DNA of 64,000 nt. Source: Hymenobacter baengnokdamensis (lineage in GTDB: Bacteria > Bacteroidota > Bacteroidia > Cytophagales > Hymenobacteraceae). Location: NCBI RefSeq assembly GCF_008728635.1, contig NZ_CP044285.1:2914001-2978000 (forward strand), written 5' to 3'. Under the pieces are notes generated by a model, which was not told where the DNA came from, ran no database searches, and saw only the letters and a program-made list of their open reading frames with translations. A program made the translations under genes and the position numbers. Below are positions 42,495 to 51,262 of the stretch, piece by piece. Each line of letters begins with the position of its first letter. Positions within the stretch are counted from its first letter, which is position 1.

Positions 42495-43550
42495 ATGCTG
42501 CAACGCGTCCAGTTAACTCGTCTGAAATACGCCGCTGCCCTGACGCTGGCCAGCCTGGCCATTGGCCTGGCGGGGTTCATGGGCATCGAGCATTTCAACC
42601 TGGCCGACGCGTTCTACATGAGCGTGATTACCGTGGCGCCGGGCGGCTACGAGCAGCTGCGTCCGCTCTCGGAAGCCGGCCGCATCTTTGCCGGCGCCTA
42701 CATCCTCTACAATCTGCTGGTCGTTGCCTACTTCGTGTCGGTAATCACGACGTTTATTTTTGACGGAGAGCTGCGCCGCTTATTCAATATGTACCGTATC
42801 GACCAGGAAATCAAGCGTTTCAGCGGCCACGTAATCATCTGCGGCTTTGGCAGCAACGGGCGTAAAGCCTACCAGCGGCTGGTGCTGAACAGCGTGCGCG
42901 TGGTTGTCATCGAGCTGAACGAGCAGCTGCTAAAAGAGCTGACGGAAGGCCGCAACGGCGTCGATGTGGACGGCGACGGCGTGGCCGGCGGCAAAATCTT
43001 CTCGGTGCTGGGCGATGCCACCATGGACCCCGTGCTGGAGCAGGCTGGGGTGGGGCGGGCCTCAGCCATCATCGCGGCGCTGCCCAACGACTCGGATAAT
43101 ATGTCGGTGGCGCTGTCGGCGCGGGCGCTCAACCCGCGACTCAACATCATTGCCCGCGCTTCGCATAAAGTGTCGGAGCGCAAGCTGATTGCGGCCGGCG
43201 CCAACTCGGTGGTAATGCCCGACGAGATTGGCGGCTCGCAGATGGCCGACCTGGTGGTGCGGCCCGAAGTAATCCGGTTTTTGGATATGATTTCGGGCCT
43301 GAGCGCCGACAAGCTGCGCCTCGAAGAGCTGAGCTATGAGCAGATGCGCCAGGATTTGCGCGGGCGCAGCATCCGCGAGCTGGATATCCGCTCGCTGACC
43401 GGCGCCACGGTTATCGGCCTGCGCCAGCACAACGGGGCCCTGCTCGTGAGTCCGGACGCGAATTATAACCTGGAGCCGGGCGACGTTATCCTGGTGCTGG
43501 GCAGCGAAACGCAGATTGAGGCCTTTGAAGTCCGGTTTCGGCAGCTGTAA
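42495..43550 (+). CDS. Ion channel-like protein with TrkA-N (RCK) and TrkA-C domains
   Basis: 351 residues from ATG 42495; the longer frame from 42435 passes through the upstream terminator. Residues 10-100 hold two membrane helices with a re-entrant loop, as in two-helix K+ channels, but the filter reads VITVAPGGYEQL instead of TVGYGD. Residues 115-240 are the nucleotide-binding RCK domain (HVIICGFGSNGRKAYQRLV, then VVIELNEQLLKEL, LGDATMDPVLEQAGVGRASA). The C-terminal 80 residues are a TrkA-C domain (GATVIGLRQHNGALLVSPDA, LEPGDVILVLGS). A regulated monovalent cation channel or its relative; ion choice cannot be predicted. Confidence 0.85.
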   Translation: MLQRVQLTRLKYAAALTLASLAIGLAGFMGIEHFNLADAFYMSVITVAPGGYEQLRPLSEAGRIFAGAYILYNLLVVAYFVSVITTFIFDGELRRLFNMYRIDQEIKRFSGHVIICGFGSNGRKAYQRLVLNSVRVVVIELNEQLLKELTEGRNGVDVDGDGVAGGKIFSVLGDATMDPVLEQAGVGRASAIIAALPNDSDNMSVALSARALNPRLNIIARASHKVSERKLIAAGANSVVMPDEIGGSQMADLVVRPEVIRFLDMISGLSADKLRLEELSYEQMRQDLRGRSIRELDIRSLTGATVIGLRQHNGALLVSPDANYNLEPGDVILVLGSETQIEAFEVRFRQL

Positions 43551-43598
43551 TTGTGTTGTTTAATTACCTGCTTCCAATTAAGCACTTCGGAAAATTAA

Positions 43599-43702
43599 AA
43601 ATGAACGTCCTGCTGAGCTTGCCGAAGCATCACTACCGCTTCGCTGAACGATTCATACGGCGTGGTAGAGATGCTTCGGCAAGCTCAGCAGGACGTTCAT
43701 TT
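43599..43702. repeat. Family B palindromic repeat
   Basis: Arms 43599-43637 and 43664-43702 are reverse complements over 39 bp with one mismatch; the arm starts AAATGAACGTCCTGCTGAGC and continues TTGCCGAAGCATC. Loop 26 nt. The following 43710-43773 is nearly all A and T with repeated TATAAATA, an unusual base composition for this genome; no gene is seen in 43551-43844. Confidence 0.92.
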
Positions 43703-43844
43703 CTTCGACTATAATGTATAGATTATAAATAGTTAGATATTTATAAATATTTAATTATTTATAATATATTCTCAGCCACCAGGTATGCTCAGGCGAACGC
43801 CCCGCCTGAAATAGCGTAGACGTAGCCCGCCTTTGCGTAAAACT

Positions 43845-46061
43845 ATGGCTGCTACTCCTCAGATTGGGCAACCCCACCGCCGCGTCGACGGCCGTCAGAA
43901 AGTTACCGGCCAGGCCCGCTACGCCGCCGAGCACTTAGTGCCGGGATGCGTGCACGGGGTGCTGGTTACCAGCACTATCGCCGCCGGGCGCATCACGCAC
44001 CTTGATACTGCCGAGGCGGCCAAGACACCCGGCGTACTGGCCATCGTGTCGCATTTGAACTCGCCCAAAGTGCCGGGCTACGAAAATCCGCAGCCCGATG
44101 AGCGCGTGGAGGGCCAGCAGTTTCGGGTGTTTTTCGACGCTGAAATTCACTACAGCAACCAGCCGGTAGCCCTGGTCATCGCGGGCACGCTGGAGCAGGC
44201 GCAGCACGCCGCCGCGCTGGTACGCGTGCAGTACGAGCACACCGCCCCGCAAACCGATATCACCAAAGGCTTAGCCAGCAGCTACAAGCCCAAAAAGGAG
44301 AAGGACTATACCCGCGGCCAGCCCCAGGCCTACAAAACGGCCCCGGTGCAGATAGCCCACGAGTACCAGACGCCGCTGCAAGTGCACAACCCGATGGAGA
44401 TGCACGCCGCCATTGCCGAGTGGCAGGGCAACCAGCTCACGGTCTGGAATAAAACCCAGGCGCCGTCGCTGGCCCAGAAAGACCTGATGAAGCTCTGGGC
44501 CCTGCCCAAGGAAAGCGTGCAGGTGCATTCGCCGTTCGTGGGCGGGGCCTTTGGAGGCGCGTCGCGCATCTGGCCGCCCGAGATGGCCGCCATCATCGGT
44601 GCGAAGGTGGTGGGCCGCCCGGTGAAGGTGGTGAACCAGCGCGAGCAGGAATTCAATATGGTGGGCTACCGGCCGCGCTCGGTGCAGCGGGTAGCGCTGG
44701 GCGCGCAGGCCGATGGCACCCTGGTAGGCGTGTCGCACGAAGCCTTTGGGGCCACCTCACGCTACGAGCAGTTTACCGAGCGTATTCTGCACCCCACCAA
44801 GTCGGGCTACCGCTGCCCCAATGCCGAACTGACGTATCACCTTGTGCCGCTCGATATGAGCACGCCCGCCTGGGCACGCGGCCCCGGCGAGACCACCGGC
44901 TCGTTCGCCCTCGAATCGGCGATGGATGAGCTGGCCTACGCCCTGAAGATGGACCCGCTGGCGTTGCGCCTAAAGAACTTTGCCGAAGTAGACCCCGAGG
45001 GCGACAAGCCCTGGAGCAGCAACTACCTGCGCGAGTGCTACGCCCAGGGCGCCGAGAAATTCGGCTGGAATAAGCGCAACCCCACGCCCGGCGCCACCCG
45101 CGACGGCGACTGGCTGGTGGGGCAGGGCGTGGCGATGGGCATCTACCACGCCTCGCGGGCTAAGGCCAGCGCCCGCGCCCGCCTGCTCCCCGACGGCACC
45201 CTGCTGGTACAGAGCGCCACGGCCGACGTCGGCCCCGGCACGGCCACCGTCATGACCCAGATTGCGGCCGATGCCAGCGGCGTGGCCCCCGAAAATATCC
45301 GCTTCGAGCTGGGCGACGCGGCCTACCCCGAGGCGCCGGGCCAGTTTGGCTCGCACACCGTGGCCTCGGTAGGCGCGGCCGTGCACGACACCTGCGTAGA
45401 ACTGAAGCAGCAGCTTATTAAGCTGGCGTTTAGTATGCCGGGCTCCCCCTTTGCCAAGGCTAAGCTAGCCGACCTGGTGGCCGATAGCGGCACCGTGTAC
45501 CTGGCGGGCCACCCCGCTACCGGCCGCACGTATGGCGACGTGCTGCGCCAGGCCGGCCAGCCCGCGCTCGAAGTCATGCACGAGTCGCCCGAAGTGCCGG
45601 AGAAAGGGGAGAAGTCGGGCAAGTCGTTCTGCGCCACTTTCGTGGAGGTGCGCGTAAATGCCCACACCCGCGAGGTGCGTATGAGCCGCGTGGTATCGGC
45701 CATCGATGCGGGCCGCATTATGAACCACCAAACCGCCCGCAGTCAGGTGTACGGTGCCCTCACCTGGGCCATCGGGCTAGCGCTAATGGAAGACGCCGTG
45801 CTCGACCACCGCTTCGGCCGCATCACCAACCACGACCTGGCTAATTACCACGTGCCCGTCAATGCCGATATGCCGCTTGACATCGACGTGCTTTTCATCG
45901 ACCAGCCCGATACCTACCTCGACCCGATGGGTGCCAAAGGGCTGGGCGAAATCGGTATTGTAGGCGTGAGCGCCGCCATTGCGAATGCGGTATTTCACGC
46001 TACTGGTACGCGGGTAAGAGAATTACCGATTACGCCGGATAAGCTACTAGGAATGGCTTAG
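43845..46061 (+). CDS. Molybdopterin-binding subunit of xanthine dehydrogenase/aldehyde oxidase family
   Basis: 738 residues from ATG 43845 (a TTG at 43833 is the only earlier start). The N-terminal domain opens with HRRVDGRQKVTGQARYAAEH, the usual start of the large subunit. Later: VHSPFVGGAFGGASRIWPPE (cofactor loop), AWARGPGETTGSFALESAMD, DVGPGTATVMTQIAADASGV, and the active-site Glu in GAKGLGEIGIVGVSAAIANA. It should hydroxylate an aldehyde or N-heterocycle with molybdopterin. The FeS and FAD subunits that normally come first are absent on both sides. The stop overlaps a convergent gene by 4 bp. Confidence 0.9.
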   Translation: MAATPQIGQPHRRVDGRQKVTGQARYAAEHLVPGCVHGVLVTSTIAAGRITHLDTAEAAKTPGVLAIVSHLNSPKVPGYENPQPDERVEGQQFRVFFDAEIHYSNQPVALVIAGTLEQAQHAAALVRVQYEHTAPQTDITKGLASSYKPKKEKDYTRGQPQAYKTAPVQIAHEYQTPLQVHNPMEMHAAIAEWQGNQLTVWNKTQAPSLAQKDLMKLWALPKESVQVHSPFVGGAFGGASRIWPPEMAAIIGAKVVGRPVKVVNQREQEFNMVGYRPRSVQRVALGAQADGTLVGVSHEAFGATSRYEQFTERILHPTKSGYRCPNAELTYHLVPLDMSTPAWARGPGETTGSFALESAMDELAYALKMDPLALRLKNFAEVDPEGDKPWSSNYLRECYAQGAEKFGWNKRNPTPGATRDGDWLVGQGVAMGIYHASRAKASARARLLPDGTLLVQSATADVGPGTATVMTQIAADASGVAPENIRFELGDAAYPEAPGQFGSHTVASVGAAVHDTCVELKQQLIKLAFSMPGSPFAKAKLADLVADSGTVYLAGHPATGRTYGDVLRQAGQPALEVMHESPEVPEKGEKSGKSFCATFVEVRVNAHTREVRMSRVVSAIDAGRIMNHQTARSQVYGALTWAIGLALMEDAVLDHRFGRITNHDLANYHVPVNADMPLDIDVLFIDQPDTYLDPMGAKGLGEIGIVGVSAAIANAVFHATGTRVRELPITPDKLLGMA

Positions 46062-46525
46062 TTGCTTGAGCAAGTGGCTGCCTTCCAATGCGCAATAGAA
46101 TGTTCAAAAAAAGCGCTGACAACTAGTTTATTACCACCTACGTAAACTTGGAATTGACTACCATCTTTGCGAGTAATAACCATGTAAGAAATGTATGTCA
46201 GCGTCTTGTCTAAATAGGTAGTATCTATACGCGTAATATCCTTGTAGTAAGCAAAACTTAATTGGGTTTTCTGCTTATCATCATCCAGCCAATACTGAGC
46301 AATTCTTTCTGAGGTATAAAAATTGCCCGCGCCCGCCGCTTTATTCGGCGCATTTGAATAAAACTGGTAAATCTTCTCGCCAGGATTCAATAGGCCTAAG
46401 CGTTGCAGGCGTTGCGACGTTTTAGGGGATAATTGCTCTCCCTCATAGACTTTATTACAGCTAAAGAGGCAACCAGCAGCCGGTAGCGCCCATAACAAAG
46501 GGCTTACAATAAAATGCGCACGCAT
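46058..46525 (-). CDS. Small putative lipoprotein of unknown function
   Basis: 155 residues. The N-terminus (FIVSPLLWALPAAGCLFSC) is a lipoprotein-like signal with two candidate cysteines, 19 and 23. The mature part has mixed beta strands, e.g. KTLTYISYMVITRKDGSQFQ then VYVGGNKLVVSAFFEH. I do not recognise the family. Base composition is clearly lower in G+C than the genes on both sides, which hints at recent arrival. Its TAA overlaps the TAG of the molybdenum enzyme gene end to end (46058-46061). It is followed on the same strand, upstream, by the dienelactone hydrolase gene 16 bp away. Confidence 0.65.
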   Translation of the reverse strand: MRAHFIVSPLLWALPAAGCLFSCNKVYEGEQLSPKTSQRLQRLGLLNPGEKIYQFYSNAPNKAAGAGNFYTSERIAQYWLDDDKQKTQLSFAYYKDITRIDTTYLDKTLTYISYMVITRKDGSQFQVYVGGNKLVVSAFFEHSIAHWKAATCSSN

Positions 46526-46541
46526 TGTAGCTGATAATTAT

Positions 46542-47399
46542 TTACCCCAGCTTCTCCTTAAACAGCCGCAACGTGCGCTCCCAGGCCAGTTTAGCCGCCT
46601 CGGCATTGTAGCGAGCCGGTGAGGTATCGTTATTAAAGGCGTGGTTAACGCCTTCGTACACAAAGAGCTCGTAGGGAATGTGCGCGGCTTTCAGGGCCGC
46701 TTCGTAGGCCGGGATGCCGGCGTCGATGCGCTCATCCAGGCCGGCGTAGTGCAGCATCACGTTGGCTTTTATCTGGGGCACGTCTTCGGCCTTGGGCTGC
46801 TGGCCGTAGTAAGCCACGGCAGCGTTGAGCCTGGGGTCATGCACCGCCAGCTGGTTGGCTAGCCCGCCGCCCCAGCAGAAACCTACGCAGCCGGTGCGGC
46901 CGTTGCACTCAGGCCGGGCGCGCAGGTAGGTGAGGGCGGCGAGGTAATTATGGAGGTTTTTCTGCGGGTCGAGCTGCCCGATTAGCTCGCGGCCCTTGTC
47001 TTCATTGGTGGGCGTGCCGCCCGCCACCGACAGCGCATCGACGCCCAGCGCCAGGTAGCCCGCCTGCGCCACGCGGCGGGTTACATCCTTGATGTGCGGC
47101 GTGAGGCCCCGGTTTTCGTGGATTACGAGCACCGCGCCGCGCTTTTTCTTGGCTTTGGGGTGCACCAGGTACCCACTCACGGTGGCGCCGTCGCCGGGCC
47201 AGGTCACAGTTTCTTCCACCAAGTCTTCCGCCAGGGGCGAGATGGTGGCGGCCCGGGCATAGCCGGGCTCCAGCACCGAAAGGGCCGTGGTAGCCAGGGC
47301 CGCGCTGCCCGCCAGCACCACCAGACGGTCCAGAAATTCCTTGCGCGATAGTGGGCGGTGGGTGTACTCGTCGAAGAGGTTGATGATGCGCTGGTCCAT
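46542..47399 (-). CDS. Dienelactone hydrolase family protein, exported
   Basis: 285 residues. An alpha/beta hydrolase of the DLH group: nucleophile Cys in GFCWGGGLA, acid in YAGLDERIDAG and His in GVNHAFNND complete the Cys-Asp-His triad. ENRGLTPHIKDVTRRVAQAG is the conserved oxyanion/E-R loop. The N-terminus has a SRKEFL motif followed by a hydrophobic stretch ending ARA, which looks like a Tat-type signal. Targets range from dienelactones to other esters; this one cannot be assigned more closely. Confidence 0.9.
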   Translation of the reverse strand: MDQRIINLFDEYTHRPLSRKEFLDRLVVLAGSAALATTALSVLEPGYARAATISPLAEDLVEETVTWPGDGATVSGYLVHPKAKKKRGAVLVIHENRGLTPHIKDVTRRVAQAGYLALGVDALSVAGGTPTNEDKGRELIGQLDPQKNLHNYLAALTYLRARPECNGRTGCVGFCWGGGLANQLAVHDPRLNAAVAYYGQQPKAEDVPQIKANVMLHYAGLDERIDAGIPAYEAALKAAHIPYELFVYEGVNHAFNNDTSPARYNAEAAKLAWERTLRLFKEKLG

Positions 47400-47440
47400 A
47401 GGGCAGGGGAGGTTAGGAGCGCAAGGTATTGCGGCCCTGA

Positions 47441-48262
47441 CTATTCCGGGATAGCCGGGTGGCGCAATTGCTGAAAATAAGCGGCCGAAAGGCGCAGCCG
47501 GCTCCCGTACCAGCTAAACAGCTCGCCATTTACCACCTGAATTTTTGCGGCTGGGCAAATCTCCTGAAACTCAGCCACGTGTTTTTCGCCAAACGGATAC
47601 GGCTCCGATGATAGGAAAATATGCGCTGGCGCCACCCTAGCCAGCTGCTCGGGCGCGATTTCGGGGTAGCGGCCGAGGCCCGCAAACGCATTGCGAAAGC
47701 CTGCCCGCCGCAGCATATCGTCGATAAAGGTGCCGCTGGCCGCTACCATGTACGGCTTACGCCAGATAAAATACGCGGCCGACGCCAGGGGCGCAGTAGC
47801 CGCCAGGCGGAGCTTATCAAACGAGTGCTTGATTTCGGCGGCCAGCGGCTCGGCTAGGTGCAGCTTTCCCGTGAGGTCGCCCACGCGGCGTATCATATCG
47901 AGCGCGCCCGGCAAGTCGGCGATATCGCTCAGCCAAACCGGAAAGTGCTGCTCCAGGTGCGCAATGCCTTCCTGATAGTTTTCCTCCTTATTGCCAATAA
48001 TTAAATCTGGCTGAGCCGCCTTGATTTTAGCGAAATCAAAATTCTTGGTGCCGCCGATTACGCTGGCCGAGTGGCGGGCAGATGGCGGGTAAATACAAAA
48101 CTTGGTTACGCCTGCCACCTGCTTCTGTAATCCCAAGTCGAATAATAACTCGGTTTGGGAAGGCACCAGCGAAACAATCCGCAGCGGGGGGTAGGGATAC
48201 TGTACCTCCCTGCCCATTTGGTCAACTACAGTGCGCAATCGCTGCTGCGAATTGTAAGCCAT
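47441..48262 (-). CDS. Periplasmic-binding-like protein, BtuF/FecB type
   Basis: 273 residues. The fold of helical-backbone metal or cobalamin receptors is seen in RIVSLVPSQTELLFDLGLQK, VAGVTKFCIYPPS, VIGGTKNFDFAKIKAAQPDL with IIGNKEEN, and AASGTFIDDMLRRAGFRNAF. There is no signal peptide or lipobox at the start, so it may act in the cytoplasm or the true start may be missed; the ATG at 48262 is the only good one. No permease or ATPase is next to it. Ligand unknown; vitamin B12 or ferric siderophore are the common ones. Confidence 0.82.
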   Translation of the reverse strand: MAYNSQQRLRTVVDQMGREVQYPYPPLRIVSLVPSQTELLFDLGLQKQVAGVTKFCIYPPSARHSASVIGGTKNFDFAKIKAAQPDLIIGNKEENYQEGIAHLEQHFPVWLSDIADLPGALDMIRRVGDLTGKLHLAEPLAAEIKHSFDKLRLAATAPLASAAYFIWRKPYMVAASGTFIDDMLRRAGFRNAFAGLGRYPEIAPEQLARVAPAHIFLSSEPYPFGEKHVAEFQEICPAAKIQVVNGELFSWYGSRLRLSAAYFQQLRHPAIPE

Positions 48263-48300
48263 GCGAGTAACTAAAAACCGTCACTGGAATATTTAAACCA

Positions 48301-48390
48301 GCACGTCATGCTGAGCTTGCCGAAGCATCTCTACCGCGCCGCTAAGGTGTTGTTCGGTAGAGATGCTTCGGCAAGCTCAGCATGACGTGC
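48301..48390. repeat. Family B palindromic repeat, perfect copy
   Basis: Arms 48301-48336 and 48355-48390 are perfect reverse complements over 36 bp: GCACGTCATGCTGAGCTTGC then CGAAGCATCTCTACCG; loop 18 nt. It lies between the M42 peptidase and the binding-protein gene, both read leftward. Confidence 0.93.
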
Positions 48391-48418
48391 GGTTAGGAAC
48401 TATAAGCGCTAGTGGGAA

Positions 48419-49489
48419 TTAGCTGAAATACCGGAAATCGTGGCCGTCCTCAATCCGCAGCAGTGTCTCGTAGATAAGGCGCGTCACGCTATCTACGTCG
48501 TCTTTGTGGACGGTTTCAACAGTAGTGTGCATATACTTGAGTGGCAGCGAGATAAGCGCCGACGCCACGCCCGAGCCCGAATATGCGAAGGCATCCGTAT
48601 CGGTGCCGGTAGCGCGGGTAGCCGAAGCGCGCTGAAACGGAATGTCGGTCTCCCTGGCAGTGGTAATAATTAAATCGCGCAGATTATTCTGCACGGCCGG
48701 GCCGTAGGTAATGACCGGGCCTTTGCCACAGAAAATATCGCCGCTGGTTTTCTTCTCGTACATCGGCGACTGCGTGTCGTGGGTTACGTCGGTGATAATG
48801 GCCACGTCGGGATTGATGCGGTGGGCCACCATCTCGGCCCCGCGCAGGCCGATTTCCTCCTGCACCGCATTCACGATGTAGAGGCCGAAAGGCAGCTTTT
48901 TGCCGTTCTCTTTCAGCATCCGGGCTACTTCGGCAATCATGAAGCCGCCCACGCGGTTATCGAGGGCGCGGCCTACGTAGTACTTATCGTTGAGCACGGT
49001 AAACTCGTCCTCAAACGTTACCACGGAGCCGACGTGGATACCCATTTCCTCCACTTCATCGGCGCTGCTGGCGCCGCAGTCGAGGAAGATGGTTTCAATG
49101 GTGGGCGCTTTGTCCTGCTCCACCTTGCGCACGTGGATGGCCGGCCACCCAAACACGCCCTTTACCACGCCTTTTTCGCCGTAAATATTTACCCGCTTGC
49201 TCGGGGCCACCAGCGCATCGGAGCCGCCGTTGCGGCGCAGATACAGGTAGCCCTCCTTGGTGATATAATTCACGAAATACGATATCTCATCGGCGTGCGC
49301 CTCAATGACGACCTTGTATTTCGCGTCGGGATTAATCACGCCCACGACGGTACCGTAGGTATCGACAAAATAAGAGTCGATGTAGGGCTTAATGTACTCC
49401 AGCCACAATTTCTGGCCTTCTTTCTCAAAACCAGTGGGCGAGGAATTATTCAGATACTTCTCAAGAAAGGCAAAGGACTCGGGACGCAT
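48419..49489 (-). CDS. M42 family metallopeptidase (glutamyl aminopeptidase-like)
   Basis: 356 residues. Zinc ligands and catalytic residues of M42 are visible: VVIEAHADEISYFV (His, Asp), YYVGRALDNRVGGFMIAEVA (bridging Asp), VQEEIGLRGAEMVA (Glu-Glu), ITDVTHDTQSP (Asp), and SGVASALISLPLKYMHTTVE (His). The TGTDTDAFAYS segment is also typical. A cytosolic dodecameric TET-type aminopeptidase is expected. It is preceded by the family C hairpin (49503-49593) and followed by a family B copy. Confidence 0.94.
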   Translation of the reverse strand: MRPESFAFLEKYLNNSSPTGFEKEGQKLWLEYIKPYIDSYFVDTYGTVVGVINPDAKYKVVIEAHADEISYFVNYITKEGYLYLRRNGGSDALVAPSKRVNIYGEKGVVKGVFGWPAIHVRKVEQDKAPTIETIFLDCGASSADEVEEMGIHVGSVVTFEDEFTVLNDKYYVGRALDNRVGGFMIAEVARMLKENGKKLPFGLYIVNAVQEEIGLRGAEMVAHRINPDVAIITDVTHDTQSPMYEKKTSGDIFCGKGPVITYGPAVQNNLRDLIITTARETDIPFQRASATRATGTDTDAFAYSGSGVASALISLPLKYMHTTVETVHKDDVDSVTRLIYETLLRIEDGHDFRYFS

Positions 49490-49502
49490 AGCTACTGATG
49501 AA

Positions 49503-49593
49503 TTTAACGCAAAGTTTCGCGAAGTTGGGCGCGAAGTCTGGAAAAGCCGGCTCTACAAAGCTTCGCGCCAACTTCGCGAAACTTTGCGTTAAA
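49503..49593. repeat. Third hairpin type (family C)
   Basis: Left arm 49503-49536 and right arm 49561-49593 pair over 33 bp with one extra G: TTTAACGCAAAGTTTCGCGA then AGTTGGCGCGAAG; loop 24 nt. The arm contains smaller dyads (TTCGCGAA). It ends 8 bp from the carboxylase stop region (49601) and fills the gap to the M42 gene. Single copy here. Confidence 0.88.
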
Positions 49594-49600
49594 GAAGAAA

Positions 49601-51175
49601 TTACAGCGGAATGTTGCCGTGCTTTTTACGCGGCAGCGTGTCCACTTTATTTTCCAGCATCTTAAAGGCGCGAATTAATTTTTGCCGGGTTTGCGAGGGC
49701 ATAATTACCTCGTCCACGAAGCCGCGGTGCGCGGCGCGGTAGGGCGTGGCAAATTTCTGCTGGTACTCGTCTACCTTTTCCTGGAGCTTGGCTTCGGGGT
49801 CTTCGGCCTGGGCGATTTCGCGCTTGAAGATGATTTCGGCCGCGCCCTTAGCGCCCATCACGGCAATTTCGGCGGTAGGCCAGGCAAAGTTGAGGTCGGC
49901 GCCGATGTGCTTGCTGTTCATTACGTCGTACGCGCCGCCGTAAGCCTTGCGGGTAATCACGGTGATGCGCGGCACGGTGGCCTCGCAGAAGGCGTAGAGC
50001 AGCTTGGCCCCGTTGGTGATGATGCCGCGCCACTCCTGGTCGGTGCCGGGCAGGAAGCCGGGCACGTCTTCGAGCACCAGCAGCGGGATATTAAACGAGT
50101 CGCAGAAGCGCACGAAGCGGGCCGCTTTGGTGCTGGCGTTGATGTCGAGCACGCCGGCCAGTACCGCCGGCTGGTTGCCCACGATGCCGATGCTGCGGCC
50201 GGCCAGCCTGGCAAAGCCCACCACGATGTTCTCGGCGAAGTTCTGGTGCACCTCCATAAAGGAGCCGGCATCAATCAGGCCCTCAATTACTTCGCGGATG
50301 TCGTAGGGCTGGTTGGCGTTGTCGGGGATGAGCGTATCGAGCGCCGGGCGGCTTTCGTCGCCTTGCGGCGAATAAGCCACGGCGGGCGCAGTTTCTTCGC
50401 AGTTTTGGGGCATGTAGCTCAGCAGCTGCTTGAGCTGCTGAATAATGACGACCTCGTTGGGCGCGGTGAAGTGCGTAACGCCGCTCTTGGCCGAGTGGGT
50501 GCTGGCCCCGCCCAGCTCCTCGCTGGTTACGTTTTCGTGGGTCACGGTCTTCACCACGTTGGGGCCGGTCACGAACATATAGCTCGTGTTTTCGACCATC
50601 AGAATGAAGTCGGTAATGGCCGGCGAGTACACCGCGCCGCCCGCGCACGGCCCCATAATGGCCGAGAGCTGCGGCACCACGCCGCTGGCCAGGGTATTCT
50701 TATAGAAGATATCGGCGTAGCCGCCCAGGCTCACCACGCCCTCCTGAATGCGGGCGCCGCCCGAGTCGTTGAGGCCAATCACCGGGGCGCCGTTCTTCAT
50801 GGCCAGGTCCATGATTTTGACGATTTTTTCGGCGTGCGTCTCGCTCAGCGAGCCGCCAAATACCGTGAAATCCTGCGAGAAAACGTACACCAGGCGGCCG
50901 TGCACGGTGCCGTAGCCGGTCACGACGCCATCGCCGAGGTAATATTCCTTGTCGAGGCCAAAGTCTTTGGCACGGTGCATCACAAACTTGCCGATTTCCT
51001 CGAACGAGCCTTCATCAAGCAGCAGGTCAATGCGTTCGCGGGCGGTGAGCTTGCCTTTTTTGTGCTGGGCGTCGATGCGGGCCTGGCCGCCGCCGAGCAG
51101 GGCTTCCTGGTTTTTGGCGGCAAGCAGCTCGGTTTTGGAGAGGGTGGGGTGGGCGGCTACGTGGGGGTCGGCCAT
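49601..51175 (-). CDS. Acyl-CoA carboxylase carboxyltransferase beta subunit
   Basis: 524 residues. Typical PccB/MmdA marks: [20 protein letters not shown] near the start, [57 protein letters not shown], then [40 protein letters not shown] and [20 protein letters not shown]. It moves CO2 from biotin to propionyl-CoA or a similar acyl-CoA. The biotin carboxylase and carrier subunits are not in the window, so propionyl-CoA carboxylase and methylmalonyl-CoA decarboxylase cannot be told apart. A -7 element is at 51218-51225. Confidence 0.93.
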   Translation of the reverse strand: MADPHVAAHPTLSKTELLAAKNQEALLGGGQARIDAQHKKGKLTARERIDLLLDEGSFEEIGKFVMHRAKDFGLDKEYYLGDGVVTGYGTVHGRLVYVFSQDFTVFGGSLSETHAEKIVKIMDLAMKNGAPVIGLNDSGGARIQEGVVSLGGYADIFYKNTLASGVVPQLSAIMGPCAGGAVYSPAITDFILMVENTSYMFVTGPNVVKTVTHENVTSEELGGASTHSAKSGVTHFTAPNEVVIIQQLKQLLSYMPQNCEETAPAVAYSPQGDESRPALDTLIPDNANQPYDIREVIEGLIDAGSFMEVHQNFAENIVVGFARLAGRSIGIVGNQPAVLAGVLDINASTKAARFVRFCDSFNIPLLVLEDVPGFLPGTDQEWRGIITNGAKLLYAFCEATVPRITVITRKAYGGAYDVMNSKHIGADLNFAWPTAEIAVMGAKGAAEIIFKREIAQAEDPEAKLQEKVDEYQQKFATPYRAAHRGFVDEVIMPSQTRQKLIRAFKMLENKVDTLPRKKHGNIPL

Positions 51176-51217
51176 TGGGGAGAGCAGGGAGGTTTGGGGG
51201 TAATTCTAACGTAAACC

Positions 51218-51225
51218 CAAAGATA
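51218..51225 (-). promoter_or_regulatory. -7 promoter element for acyl-CoA carboxylase gene
   Basis: The complement reads TATCTTTG (TAnnTTTG), 43 bp before the ATG at 51175. The -33 position falls in the family A half copy at 51235-51261 and has no TTG. Confidence 0.45.
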
Positions 51226-51234
51226 GGTTGAGGC

Positions 51235-51261
51235 AGCGCGGACTCGCAGAGTCCACGCTAC
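51235..51261. repeat. Family A repeat, half copy
   Basis: GCGCGGACTCGCAGAGTCCA then CGCTAC equals the right arm of the copy at 3399-3425. The left arm is absent, so it cannot form the long stem, only the inner GGACTC-GCA-GAGTCC dyad. It ends 1 bp before the DNA glycosylase stop. Confidence 0.85.
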
Positions 51262-51262
51262 T

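Noticed and set aside
40474..48390. CRISPR array made of the repeated family B sequences
   Set aside because: Copies are kilobases apart, each is a self-complementary pair with one loop, and there is no repeat-spacer periodicity or cas gene.
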